Position numbers and translations under genes: made by a program. The notes under the pieces are model-generated. The model had not been told where the DNA came from. It made no database searches and worked only from the letters and a program-made list of their open reading frames with translations. This document shows positions 40,132 to 53,300 of a DNA stretch of 64,000 bases, piece by piece. The DNA is from Psococerastis gibbosa. Taxonomy: Eukaryota > Arthropoda > Insecta > Psocodea > Psocidae. Every line of letters begins with the position of its first letter. Position 1 is the stretch's first letter. The DNA lies in the NCBI GenBank assembly GCA_963971405.1, contig OZ020487.1:10823344-10887343 (forward strand), written 5' to 3'.

Positions 40132-41007
40132 GTCTTTATTAAAAAGAAAAATATATGTAGATACAGCGAGATTAGGGCCTATGGCCCTCTCTTACTGTAC
40201 TAACTGTACCTATTGTGGAATGCAATAAATTAATTTATGTAATATTTATGGTTCTGTATATTTAAATATCTCTAAATTTATAATATAGTAAATAGCATCT
40301 AATACAACAAGGAACAATACTCTGTAAGACTTAATAGCTAGGCATGGTACATGGATGGCAGTAAACAGCCTTACGGTGCTTATAATTTTACATTTATTTT
40401 ATCTACTTGGTGCAATATTCTTCTTCTACTTCAGAGAAGAATACATCTAAGGCTTAAGGCGAAGCATTGAGATTTATAACCCCCCCCCCCCAAGGATCCG
40501 TCCCTGATCTGTACTGTGAATGATGGTGAATAGGGTCATGCTGGTGAATCTGGTCAAAACTGCGGCGTGTGAGGGTAGCACTCAACAACTAAAACTAACA
40601 CTAAAACTAACTAAAAGTAATTTCGACTAACCTCCCCCCCCCCCTCCCTCCTCCTGGTACAGCCATGGGGCTTCGAACCAAACAATTGTAATTTTTTTAA
40701 TGTAAGTTTAATTCACCACCATTACAATATTCACCACCATCCACGGTAGGCCTATACAATTAGTCAATTCCTTGAGTAGAAATGTAGACTACATCCTAAA
40801 AAATATTGAGTCTTCACTGAAAATACGTAAATGACAGTATTTTAAAATTTAAAATAAATTGATTCGGTGATTGATTATGATTTAATTGATATTGCAGGGT
40901 CATGAATAGTCTAGTCTGTAGAATACTTAACTAGACTATGAAGCGGAAGATCGAGCGTGGTTCTAGACTCAACATAAAATGGAATTCTATTCCACCAATC
41001 CCTAATG

Positions 41008-41263
41008 TTGTTATTTATTTAAGGACTTGTTATGGACCCAGCCCATAGGTCCCTTGTCCAATGCCAATGACCCCATGATTTCGTTTCGGACATTATTTGT
41101 ATTGTTTCCGTATGCATTTTGGCCATTGGCAAACTGGTATACGTTCTCTATGTCAACCTACACCGGCAACAAGCGATAATGGACAAGCTGAGACAAGCTT
41201 ACCATTGACGCAATCAAACAGGCGAAAGCATGACTTAACCAAGTACAGATACGAGTCTCACCC
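41008..41263 (-). mobile_element. Short retroposon R1, complete, with target duplication
   Basis: The 256-bp insert is flanked on both sides by ATCCCTAATG (40998-41007 and 41264-41273). The host sequence is a repeat also present uninterrupted at 38865-38960 (GAGCGTGGTTCTAGACACAA, CCACCAATCCCTAATGAGTA), which proves the insertion. Read on the minus strand the element ends in TTAAATAAATAACAA, a retroposon-like tail. It has no ORF. Confidence 0.88.
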
Positions 41264-41344
41264 ATCCCTAATGAGTACCTTACTGACAGGGGAAAAATAG
41301 CTGACAATTTATGTAATGGTGGTACTTGGTAGTAATTGTATGTT

Positions 41345-41530
41345 CATCGACTTCGATGGCCAGGTGGTAACGTGCTTGCACTTGTGCGAGTCTCTACACG
41401 CCATGCAATCGGAGACGTGTCGCACTCTTCACGGGTAATAACCTACAGATGCGACTGAAAAGGTCAATGGGATGCATTCATTTAATTGTTTGTATGCGAT
41501 TTATCTTTTTTACAAAAAAAAAAAAAAAAA
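41345..41530 (+). repeat. SINE-like family S3, complete copy
   Basis: It starts CGATGGCCAGGTGGTAACGT (TGGCCAGGTGG fits an A box), continues GAGTCTCTACACGCCATG and CGACTGAAAAGGTCAATGGG, and ends GTATGCGATTTATC before an A run. The B box is not recognisable, so a tRNA origin is only tentative. Confidence 0.65.
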
Positions 41531-42337
41531 AATGTTGGCAACAATGTTTTTGCAAATACATTACACAAGATGGTTTGCTGTTTTGACTTACTATATACTA
41601 CATTATTATATTAAATACTACAATATATGTATTGTAGTTCAAACTTTCAGGCTTTGTAAATAAAATTCTGGATTCCGATAAAATTGCATATGCAAATTGA
41701 AGTTCATTTCTCATTGCAAATTACGCGTAGCTATAGGTGTGTTCTTCATCTGAAGTTCTACTCGTAATATAAAATAATTACTACGCTAAACATACAACAA
41801 TAACAACACATTATTTTTACAGTAATTCTGAGACACAAATTGCCTTATTGCGATGTCTCTATGGGTGGGTACATCATCACTAACGATTTTTTTAAAACGT
41901 GATTAACAGTACCCCACTTATTCGATTATACGTTAACTGCTCATTAACTTCACACGGAAACCTGGCTGTGTTAAAGAGGTAATTCCGCATCATATTTGAC
42001 TACTTATTCTACAATCTATTTTTACTCAACTTATGTAAAACTGAATTTTTCATTTACAAAAATGAGATTTACTCGAAATATTGAGTTATTACTTACGATA
42101 CCTACAGATTGTAATTGTGACTTAATCCTATTTTTTGAGTCTAAACTAAAACCCATATATATAGCTTTAAAAAAATTGTGCAGAGTGGTCAAATGACTTA
42201 CTCAGGACAACAGTTAATTGCTCTACATTTAAAATGTTAACTTTTTTCTCATATTAAGGTACGTTTTTGCGTTTTCCATTAAGCCTTGTGTTCCTATTGA
42301 GTAGGTATTACTATTCTTCTTGTCCTTCAAGTCATTT

Positions 42338-42860
42338 TTGCTTTCCAATTTATACGTAGTATAAAGAAAGCTTTGTGAAGGTCTAAAAACGCTCCGGAAC
42401 GTCTAAAAAAAATTATTTCTCAAAAACGGCTCCATCGATTTCTTCTAAATTCGCATATATTATATTCGTTATTAATGTTAATAAAATGCGGGGGGTCGCT
42501 TGCCCCTTGATAGTTTGCTTCTGGGGGTTAAAAAATAAAAATAACTAAATTTTAATGAAAAAATGACTAAAAAATAATTTTTCTGCGAAACCTATTTATC
42601 GATTATTTCTACCTTCAGGCATGTTTTAGGTGTTTAATTCAGTAACGAAACCAGACAGGTTGCTTTCCAAAAAAACTATTTGGTTTTATGCACACAAAAA
42701 AAGTTTTTGAAAAAATTATAGAAAATTCACACTCAAATGCATTGCCTGTCCTCCCATTATTGCTGTGTGGAAATGTGTTAGTCCGACCTATCTAGAAATT
42801 ACCTCACCTCTATTGATAAATTGGAAAGCATGTTCGAGTAAACTCGGACCGGTTCTTTCA
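42338..42860 (+). repeat. Repeat family R2, internally deleted copy
   Basis: Both termini are present: GCTTTCCAATTTATACGTAG at the left and ATAAATTGGAAAGCATGTTC...GGACCGGTTCTTT at the right. The TCTGTCTG track and the sequence after it are missing. A CATTT microsatellite follows. Confidence 0.85.
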
Positions 42861-44343
42861 TTTCATTTCATTTCATACTTCTTGTCCCTCAAGTCATTTT
42901 TCTTAAATGAGAGGCTGTAGGATCTTGCAAAAATTTTTCACGTTACAATTCAAAACCTTTTTCACGTTACAATTCTTTTAGCTTACATAAGGTAGCTGTG
43001 CACTCCCCTCTAAATGTAGAGGCTTTAGAGGGGACTACACTTTTCGGGTCTTGTGGTCCAGACGACGCCTCGGATAGAGGTATATCGTGGGCTCCAATCA
43101 CTCCAACTCCAATTTTTTTGTTATAATATACGATACATCATATAATACTGCAATATATTCAGCGGTAAGTGATTGGGTTGTTAGAATTCAACGTCGTCTC
43201 AGTCCTCAGTGCAAGAAGTTGATATCTAGAGACGATCTGATCTCGGCCCCTCCCAAAAAACATTTTATAAACACGCCACTGGTTCAATTAGTGTTCGAGA
43301 TTTTTAATTACTTTGTTTGACTGTTTGAATTCTTCGTCGCGAATCATTTGACGTTTGACTGTTTCAAAGTGTCATTGCTTTCTTCTTATAGCGTCTTAAT
43401 TGCACACCTGGCTCCAAATTTCGCGTAAACTTCCTCATCTCTGACAAAGGTTTGGTTATTATGGGTAAGTAAAATTTGCTATTTATAAGCTAATTAAGCA
43501 TAAGATAATATTTTTAGGCTGATTTTATTGCAAACTATTTCCTTCTTTCTATAATTGCCCTAAGTTGGTCATTTATTTGCCTCTTACGTGTGTATTATGT
43601 AACCTACTTGAACTTTGTTATACCCTTCAATTTGTTACCCTGTCCAACTTATTTGAAGGAGGGGGGCGTAATTGGCACCATGACTTAAAGCATTATATAC
43701 AGCATTAAATAATTAAAATCATAATGCCGTTATAGTAGTCAGTCACATACCCGTGCAGCTTACTCAGTTGTGCATATAGCCTATTGTAGCCTATTTAGTC
43801 CCAAATCTAAAGTGGAGCTATTAAGCATTTGTAAAATACTTCAGAACCTGACGTAGCCTACATTAAAAAAAACGTCAGGATAGTCTGGCAAGCCCGGGTA
43901 AAAACATTTTTTTTCTGTACCCCGTAGGTACCTATTAGTTCCCCCTCTTCAAAATTTGGCTAGGTACTCATGCATAGGCACAGAGCTCTCCTACACTACG
44001 TCTAGATTAATTATAAATTTATTATTATAAATAGTACATTTTTTGGGGGCGAAATGAGGGGCCAACCCCTTCGAATTACTATCATATGGACTCTGAGCTT
44101 GCAAGTGCACGAGCGTTTCATTCATTTCAGATGCCTATTCATAAGGTAAATGATGGAGAATTAGTTAATAGTTATCAATAATTATAGTTTGTGTGAACAC
44201 CCTGCAATCTGGGAACCCATAGTTGTAGATCCTCTCAAAACCTATTTGGCCCAAAAATTATCCGACGCAATGTAAATGAGCTAAGCGTTTCAAACAGTTG
44301 ATTCCCTTTCAAGATGGATACACTCCACCGAGTTCCCCGTATA

Positions 44344-47300
44344 TCAGGAGGACGAGGAAGAACCTGGGTCGAGAAAGAGTTCGTCTGTGGGCACGCGTCG
44401 AGGAGGCTGGTATAGCCCTGAAGACTTCCCCTTCCTCTCATTGTAAGCCACCACAAGAGCAACAAATAGACAGGAGAATGTGAGGATCGCTGCGCCTGCA
44501 CCCATAAGTCCTACCAGCCCACCCGGGATAAGGCTGAAGATTCGGTGACCAACACCGCAGTGGATTTCAAACTCATCGAAGCCTTAAAGAAAATACAGGT
44601 TGCAAAGATGGAAGTTAATACCCCTACTAAAGACCAAATAGAAATCAATGTACTGAAGCAAATGACGAAGACAATTGAAGTAGCTATTAAACTTACCAGA
44701 AGGGCAGTGCATCCTACCATCGCACCATAGTGATTCACTAATACACGCCTGTAACTCCGGGCAACGAAATGGGCATTCTGAACGAGACTCGTTACTCAAA
44801 CTGAGTGAAGGTAGAGCTTGCAAGTAACTACTGCGTGTGCGCGAAATTTCAAGCCAATTCACCTGAAAAAAAAACATGTACACAATTCAGTTAAAGTTAT
44901 TTGGAATAAGTAAATAAATTCGGCAATCGCAATTATTTAGAAAGATTTAAAAGTAAAGAATTAATGGGTTTTTTGATACCCATGAGTCAATACTATGATA
45001 AGGAAATCGAGTCCAAGATGGACGATTGAAAGAACATAATTACAGTATTCTAAATGGACATACCGCCGTTGGAGTCACCGAATGGATTCTTGAAAACGGA
45101 ATGAGAACCATCGCTCTTACCTGAGCCTGTCCCGGATCAAAACTTAGAAATTCCACAAGAAAACTGGCAGGTCTAGCGGGCGCCAATTGTAACGCCGGGC
45201 CAGTAGTCTCTGCTTCTATTGCTTGGCCCACGAACCATTCCTCCGAAAATATGTGGATGGAATAGAGCCTGGAGTTGGGTGCCATCGGGCAAACAACCTT
45301 TCGCAACCTGAATAAAGAGCGGACTGACATGTTGGTATCACTATCGTTACAACGCTCTACAAGTTTTACATTCAAACTGGGAATGGTGACTGTTAAGTAC
45401 AGTAATTATGATATATTTTTTAATTTTATTAATGATATCGCCCTAGCTTCCAAGTATTGTAAAAATGGCTGCGATATTATTGTAGCTGTTGGCATTAATT
45501 TATTAATCAATGCGCATCAAAATACAATATGTACTATTTCTTTTAACCAAAATATATCTTAAATAATTTTTATTTAGCAGTTACTTAGATTATTGGGTTC
45601 CGAAGTTAAAGAACTAACCTTAAAGGTACCCCCGAGTAAACAAATAAGCGATTTTTAGTAGTACACTTCGCTAAATCTTCTGGCTCTGGTTCAGTCGGAA
45701 GGAATGTTCCCCATGTGAGCAGAAACAAACTAGTGTTATGACGAGCCTCAACGAGCCACGGGTGGCCAATACAAGCCAAGTCCATAGCTGAAGACGGCGG
45801 TGATTTCCACTCCATTTCACCACCTGATCCTGACAGCTTCTGACGTCGCGTGCACTCTGCACTTTTCACAAGTTCAAATTTGGCAAAAAAGTACAAGTCA
45901 GTAAAGTCTTCGTTCGGTTCGAACCGTGAAATATGGAAATGTAGTTCAAGAGCTCGTGTTGAAGAAAGGAACACGATTGGCAAGGAAGAATTATCACAGA
46001 AACATGCGCGGGGCAAGGCAAACTCCCGCCAAGGACTTTCAGCAATCTCAAGCTGTGCACGCCGCGTTGATGAGACGTCGCGAACACACCGCGGACGGGT
46101 TGTGTGAAGATCAGACTCGGTAACACATGCATTTTCCCCGAAAGACGCGTTAACTATAGTGAGCTTGACACGCTCGGACGGAGAGGCTTCAATACGGTAG
46201 ATACAAGAAAGGTTGCGTGCACCTCCTTTACCATAGAGGAACATATTACGTGGAGAGTGGATCTGCCCTTTGCGTAATTTTCTGAACACACGGACACAAG
46301 GAGAGAGCGGTTCTTCGACTCGTTTGGATACCCATGGCTCTCCCCCAAGACGAGTGTCAATAAACTCGTACCATAGTTTGAAGTTAACTGGCTGAAGGGC
46401 TGTGCCTTGATCAATACTAAGCTCCACAGCCATTGTTCTTCCTGAAACCATGTCATCACCTATGAACATGCGGACTAAATAAAATTCAATTTTAGGAGCA
46501 AGTAATGAAATGTTATGGCAATGCTTAGGCGAATAAGAATTCGATAGGGGAGGATAATAGTGAATTATCTAAGAAGCAATCACGAACCTTTAGAGGTGTA
46601 GCTTTCGTCAGCAGTGCACGGACGAGTGCTTCTGGACGTGTTTGATAGAGAGGCGTGATCGCATAATTTGGGTGGTCCGCATATATCTTCTAATAAAGTT
46701 CCATTATGTTTCCCACCGCCGTCCCATATCCTCATCCGGGTGCTACATTTACTAATCACCTTCTTCTTCACCCCTGAAACGTTGCGTTCAAAATAATGTA
46801 TTTCAAAAGTTAAATTATTTCAAATACCTAGTTAAAAAATCAATAGAAATTTTCATCGTACCCGTGGATTTATTTGGTTTATTATCTGTGGGACCACTTG
46901 TTGTTTGATCCCTTACTGGTACCAGTGTCTCGTGGTAAAAAGATGTGAACGATAGCCACACAAGATCGGAGGTATACCCGTTGAATATCCACGTGCATGT
47001 AGTGTTAGGAGGCAGTGTGTGGCGAGGGCTTGATAGTGCCCCAGATCGTCCCTTCGATCTCAGGGACATTTCATCGCCATCAGGGCTTGAAGCATTCACC
47101 ATAAACTCGCACCTAAAACCACCAGAAGTAGGTATACGATTCAAAGTAACTACATACATCATGGCAAAATATTCGGTTTCAACTTTGGCCAATTTGTGCA
47201 ATACATAATCTGTCAGTTTGCTAATTAATGGATACAAGCAAATAATGAACTTAAGTTCAAAATGACCGTACCTTTTCGTAGAACGGACGTAGTCATAAGA

Positions 47301-50300
47301 GTCTGAATCGACAAAGACGACGCTAACGTCGAGCTCGAAGCCTCGTACGGTAGAGTGAAGAGGAATATCTAGTGGCATACTCAACGAGGAGGAGTGAAAG
47401 GCGACCAACTGTAAATATTTCTAAATTAGAATGATGAAAACAAAAGTTTGCTGTTGATTGTGATAGCCACTTCGTACTCTGGAGTAGAAACCGCTGGCAT
47501 GTCACAAGTTTCCCTTCAGCTTCATTATATGGCTGCATTTTCTTACCATCTCCGGGCCGTGAGACGCTATGCGTGGTAGCCAGTCGCCGCCGCAAAATTT
47601 TATCAGCACGGGGTCTTCAGTGGTGGGGCCGTCGTAGAAGACGAGGTGATCCGAGTAGCTTGCACACTCGTTCCACGTACGCAACTCGCGGGTCTTATTC
47701 ATTGAGGCGACAGTCACGGACCTCTGTAACAATGACATTCTTTCAAAATGATGAAGATGAAATGTGTTTTGAACGTTTATTTTGAACAAGAGCATCTGAG
47801 GAAGGAGCGTCAATGTTATTAGAACGGTATTGACACATGATTCTCGAAGCTACAGTCTTCAATGTCATCAACATATTATAAACCCCAGAAGATTGAATTA
47901 TGGAGAAATTCTGTAATGAAACATATATAGGTTATTCGCTATGGTATTGACTGCAAATCAGGCAATCTCATCTATAGGGGTGTGAGTTGATGTGGAAGTG
48001 CGGAGGAAATAAAGTGAATGCCTTAAGCTAGCAATCAAAATCTATAAATTGGTTTCCAATACCTCTCCTCTTGTAACCAATATTTTATCACTCGTATGTT
48101 CCGAAGCCATTTGCAACACGTTGAATTAGGTACTTCACCATTGCATTATATTAACAGTTTTGCAACAGGATAGTTTAATATTGGGCCTATGAATGTAGGC
48201 CTACTTCAAGATATTACCCTATAATGTATATATGTGGTTTATTCAATACCGATACTATAGTAGGTACCTACTTCAATACGGTATTTACGCTTATAATTTT
48301 CAATTTTATATCCAATTGTTCCAAAAAAAAGTACCTTAGTCCCTATAATCTTCAGGCCAAACCAACTATATAATCTGAACAACAATCGACGCATAGCTAC
48401 ACCTTATTGGTCCTTGATGTGTTTTTTATGCATTAATATAGGCTACATTTATCATTACTAAATTTTACTATCTACTTGTACGATTGGAGTATAAGTTACT
48501 GCATGCAAATTTAAAATTTGGTAATACTGTAATATTCAGTCCGTTCACGGTTCATAGTACCATACTATAATAGAACTCATGAGGTATATTATGTATTGTG
48601 CCTTAATGCCTTGACCAAGTATGTTTATCACATACTTATTCGATTATATTTTTATGCATGAATGGATCATATTATCATATGTACCATAGCAATCAAAATA
48701 ACGGCACGTAAGTAAAAAAATATAGAGGTGTGTGCTAAGACACATGGTATATGTGAAACTTCAACGTGGAAAAACGAATCGCAACGGACAAGTGGAAAAA
48801 CGAATCGCAACGGACAAGTGGTAAAACGAATCGCAAAAAAAATTTTTACTCCAAGTTTTACGGGCAGATTGTTAATGTACTCGTACATACTGCGGTCGAA
48901 TTTGAAAACCTGCCCGTAAAACTTGAAGTAAAATTTTTGTTGCGATTCGTTTTTCCACTTGTCCGTTGCGATTCGTTTTTCTACTTCTCCGTTGTGATTC
49001 GTTTTTCCACTTGTCCGTTGAGATTCGTTTTTCCACTTGTCCGTTGAGATTCGGCTTTCCATGTTGAAGTTTCACTTCTACCATGTGTCTTAGCACACAT
49101 CTCTATATTTTTTCACCGGTTTACTGCATATCATGATTTTGTTTGGGTAGGTACATTTTAATGAATGCATTTTTTATTTTATTTAAACATATTTTATTTT
49201 ATCAAACAGGAAAACAGAATCCATAGTCTACTCTAAAATTATACCCATACAAAGGAACACAGGGATCCCTCGATGATGTTACACTCGCGCAATTTACTTC
49301 TAAATACTATAAAAACATGCGCGATGTATGGTTGCAGAGAGCAGTCACGTATTATCCGGTACCGAAACTATGACGTAGCTAAAGATTACGATGAGTATAA
49401 AAGAGAAATGGTTTTACTGTATATTCCATTTAGGAATGAAGAAGTGGACATTTTGGCCAATATGAAATAAATGATTTTACGTAAGCTAAATATACAACAC
49501 TAGGGTCAATTTTTATCAACCAAGAGCCGATCACTGCCCTGACAACGCAAGAAGACCTATTTTGCGGCCACGCGCAACGCAATACGACGGCTTCCTCCAC
49601 CACGCGGCTGCATCCTTAACGTTAGAAGACCTATCTTGCGGCCGCGCGCCACCCAATACGTCGGCTTCCTCCACCACGGGGCTGCCTGCTTAACGTTAGA
49701 AGACCTATTTTGCGGTCTCTCGCTACGCGATACCTCGGCTTCCTACAGCTGTTATAATTTTCGTGACACAAAAATCCTAATACCAGTGAGTCTATATAGA
49801 AGTTTACACTTCAATAGTAAGTAAGTATATATGTATATAATTGAAAAATCAAAGCATAAATCCCCAGCACTAAGTACGTGGAGTCCATAACTTTTGCACT
49901 TCGTGCTTCCTCCTATATATCAAACGGATAGGGATTTTCCAAGAAACTGGCGCACCCCAATTATTCTTTTTAAGAGTGTACAGCACGTAGGAAAGTGGCA
50001 GCCCGAAATTTAATACTTTTCATTTTTTATTTAATTAACTAAGCTTAAAGATTTGGCTCATCAAAGTTGTTGAAGACTACTTCATGCATCATACCTAGGT
50101 ATAATAAGGTATTTTTAGTTTTCAAAATTGTAGTTTTTTTATACCTGTAAAATACGTGAAAAGTTATTGTTTATAAAATATTTGCATGTTTCTGAAAAAC
50201 TGCAATTTCGAAAATTAAAAATATCTTATAATAAGATGCATGAAGTAGTCTTCTACAACTTTGATGACCCAAATCTTTAATAAATGCTTTAGTTAATTAA

Positions 50301-53300
50301 ATAAAAAGTATTAAATTTCGGGCTGCCAATTTCCTACGGGCTGTACACTCTTAAGTTTTTCAAGAGGAAGCGCTATCGGCTCTTTTCAGATTTTTCGAGG
50401 GGATTTTCAGTCCTCAGGTTTGAGTGTGCCTCCACCATCGGGAGCGAGGTTGGATCTACCATCTTTCTTCTTCTTTCTACCATGGGCATCAACGTAATAA
50501 AAATTTTCTCTTCATTACTGATTTGATTTTGACTGATTTGTTTGTAAATTACTTTATTGTGGTTCAAAATAATATTCATTCAATATTCATTGCATACAGT
50601 ATTTGATACAACCTTAATCTGTATTCGCCGTGCATTAAATTGGCTGACGGATATGAGAGCATGTTTGCAGGTGGGCAGTTCCTTCTGCTTGAGGGTAAGG
50701 AAGCATGTGACGTTTCGGGGGTACATTCCCGGGTAGTTTGGGCTCTGCAGGCGACAGCGCTGTCGGTAGCACTCGTAGAAGTTGCGGCTGCAGTAGGTAC
50801 CCGGGACCACCTCACCCCGATTGAGTGGCGCCATTGCTGTGCCAAATCTAACGGCAGCCTACGAACAGAACAATATGGGATTGTTATGGAATATTCCGGT
50901 GAAGATTGCCCCAAAAATAGGTTGAAGGATGACTGAAAGCTAAAGCAAAGCTAATTGAATGGCAAGAATATTAGGAGCGCCATTATAAACAAGCTGGCTT
51001 AAGTCTCCATAGATCCCAAGTATACAATATTCAGCTAGATGCGAAATTACGCATGCCTGCATGCCAGGCTCCATTTCCTATCTTCAGAGGTGGCACATTA
51101 TCTTCAGAGCTTATTCTTCAAGTTGCTGCAGTGTGTTATATTAGCAAGGGCCATAGTTCAATAGCACGGACAATTGCGACACCGCGATGACGCGCTGAGA
51201 AATTTGTCATTGTAGCAAATAGGTAGTTGGAAAACCACAGAGTCAACTTTAGAATACTTCTGAGACTGGCGTGAATCTGACCGTACACCGGGACACCGGT
51301 TTCCTCTCAGCACGCCAGCTAACAGAAGTCTTCTAAAGAAACTCTGTGGTTTTGCACCAACCATTCACGAAGCTTATTTGCTATAATAACATATTTCCTA
51401 GCGCGTGACCGGCGTCGCGATCATCCGTGTACCGGGCGTTTATGTTTTTCTTGGAACTCACCTCATCGTCGGTGAGGAAGCGATATCTGATGTGGAACTT
51501 GAACCCTTCCAGGGCGTGAGGGTGGTGCAGTTTGATGGATACTGTGATAGTGTTGGTCTCGGAGAAATAAGCTGTTAGCCCGGAAGCTGGACCACACCAT
51601 GCACCTCCCTAGAACATTTAAAGTAGGCGCCTTACAGTGCAACATCAACATTATTAGGCCTACACAATAATCGCATTACATTCTACTATCAACAACAACA
51701 ATAGTTTTGACTTCTGTGTTTACCTTGCTCACAACATGGTGCGTAAGCTACTCTGAAATTGAGATAAGCACCTTGCAACACGGCTGAAGGATATGGGGAG
51801 AGTCAGGGGGTTAGATGCCCTCCATATTTAACCCAACCTGACGGTGTGTATCAAGAAATGAAAAAAATACTAAATTTGAGCCTCCGCCCCCCCCCCCGTT
51901 TCCAGTTTTATTAATTGTATTAAATTTATAAATCATCGATCGGAACGTGATAGTGGTACTGGTATAGCTCACAACAGTTTGCGAGCCCTGAAGGAAAACT
52001 TTGGGACAAGAGCTAAGTTGTAAGAGGAAATTAACTAAAAAAAAACAGGTGTCTACGCAACAGAGCAACAGCAACATTTTTCATATTACGTTACGGAGAT
52101 CAATAAAAAAATAATAAAACTGCAAACTGGGGGGGGGGCGGAGGCGCAAAATAGTGTTTTTATTTTCATGATACACACCGTTAGGTTGACTCCTGACTCC
52201 CCCATATCCTAAATCCTAACAATCTTGTTGCAAGGTACTTAAATTTAGAGTAGCCTACGAGCCATGTTGTGAGCAAGGTAACCACCAAACTATTATTGTG
52301 TAAACCTGAAAATGTTGATGTTGCACTGTAAGGTACCTACATTAAGTAGATAAGTCACATTGCTTAACCATAATTATGGTTTTTGGAAAATTAAAATAAT
52401 TAATATGAATAATATACCGTGAATGGGCGCCCAAGCTCCATGATTTGCATGTATCCGTCAGGGCAACCCGAGTAAGTGCGGTTATCGAAGCGCCCAACGT
52501 GGAATGAATCGAACAGCAGCTAAAACATTTTGGACTTTTAAAAATATTACCTACAAATTTTACACATAGCCTACATTTTGAACTTGTTGTGGCTGAAAGG
52601 GTGGCATAAAGCGGTGTCCACACTATGCCGCCGTTTGCTGTTGCCACTGCCAATTTGGCAAATCTGATTGTTGGCCTCCCGTCTACACAGAGAGTTGGTA
52701 TGCACTCGCAAAATGTCCACCGAGGAGGATGTACTATTTGCCGGAATGAAAACTGAACCTGCGGCGAGACAACAGACCGACGCTTTACTGATCTTCATTG
52801 ACAAACCGTTGGCTCAGTAGCACATGCCAACGGCCGTGTCCATATTGTATTGGCCTTGCCAAATTGGCAGTGCCAACAGTCAGCAGCGGCATAGTGTGGA
52901 CTCCGCTTACCATGGCACTATGGACGACACAGTCTATATCGGCACAGCACCGGAAAGCATCTAAAAGATATTGGGCAAAAATTGAAAAAATATCAGATAC
53001 GGTTATATGCTTGTGATTGCTTGTCCTATCCATCATTTGAGGTGACACAGACACCCTCAGCATTATCTGATGCAAGCCAACCCAGACTTTCCATTAGACG
53101 CACATTGTACAAAGTCGGTTTTCAAGGGATATATCGATGGTAGAGCCATCAAAAACATCCATTAAATTATCAGAAACGCTCTTTTAAATTTTTACATAAC
53201 TTAATACTATAGTATGATCTTCACTAACACCAATTGGCCGCAGTGCTCTAACATCATTCTCATCAGCACTGCAACACCAATTACTTGTTCTATGTAAAAG

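Larger units (their letters stand above)
36974..44343. other. Gene-poor intergenic region
   Basis: No spliced coding sequence was recognised on either strand over 7.4 kb. The contents are a GTAGCC MITE (37541), two inverted S2 SINE heads (37972, 38193), an S1 SINE (38617), a 0.9-kb foldback (38950), an AAT microsatellite (40090-40130), an R1 retroposon (41008), an S3 SINE (41345), an R2 copy (42338) and unique AT-rich DNA (43000-44340). Confidence 0.7.

Noticed and set aside
43423-43475. Possible first coding exon ATGG|GTAAGT on the plus strand
   Set aside because: It looks like a housekeeping-type first exon, but I found no matching downstream plus-strand exon before or within the CUB-LDLa gene, so it is unsupported.
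44511-44883. Single-exon ORFs ending [18 protein letters not shown]
   Set aside because: They read through the donor at 44696. Splicing to 44582 instead completes the LDLa module and the membrane helix.
45850-46123. Overlapping plus-strand ORFs of 65-85 codons opposite the large CUB-LDLa exon
   Set aside because: They are antisense shadows of the 856-nt coding exon and show no domain or splice context of their own.
48775-49060. CRISPR-like regularly spaced repeats
   Set aside because: The 26-bp units are directly tandem with no unique spacers, lie in palindrome arms, and the genome is eukaryotic.
49273-49470. A small intact host gene
   Set aside because: The peptide matches only an internal slice of Helitron helicase and lacks promoter or splice support, so I treat it as an element remnant.
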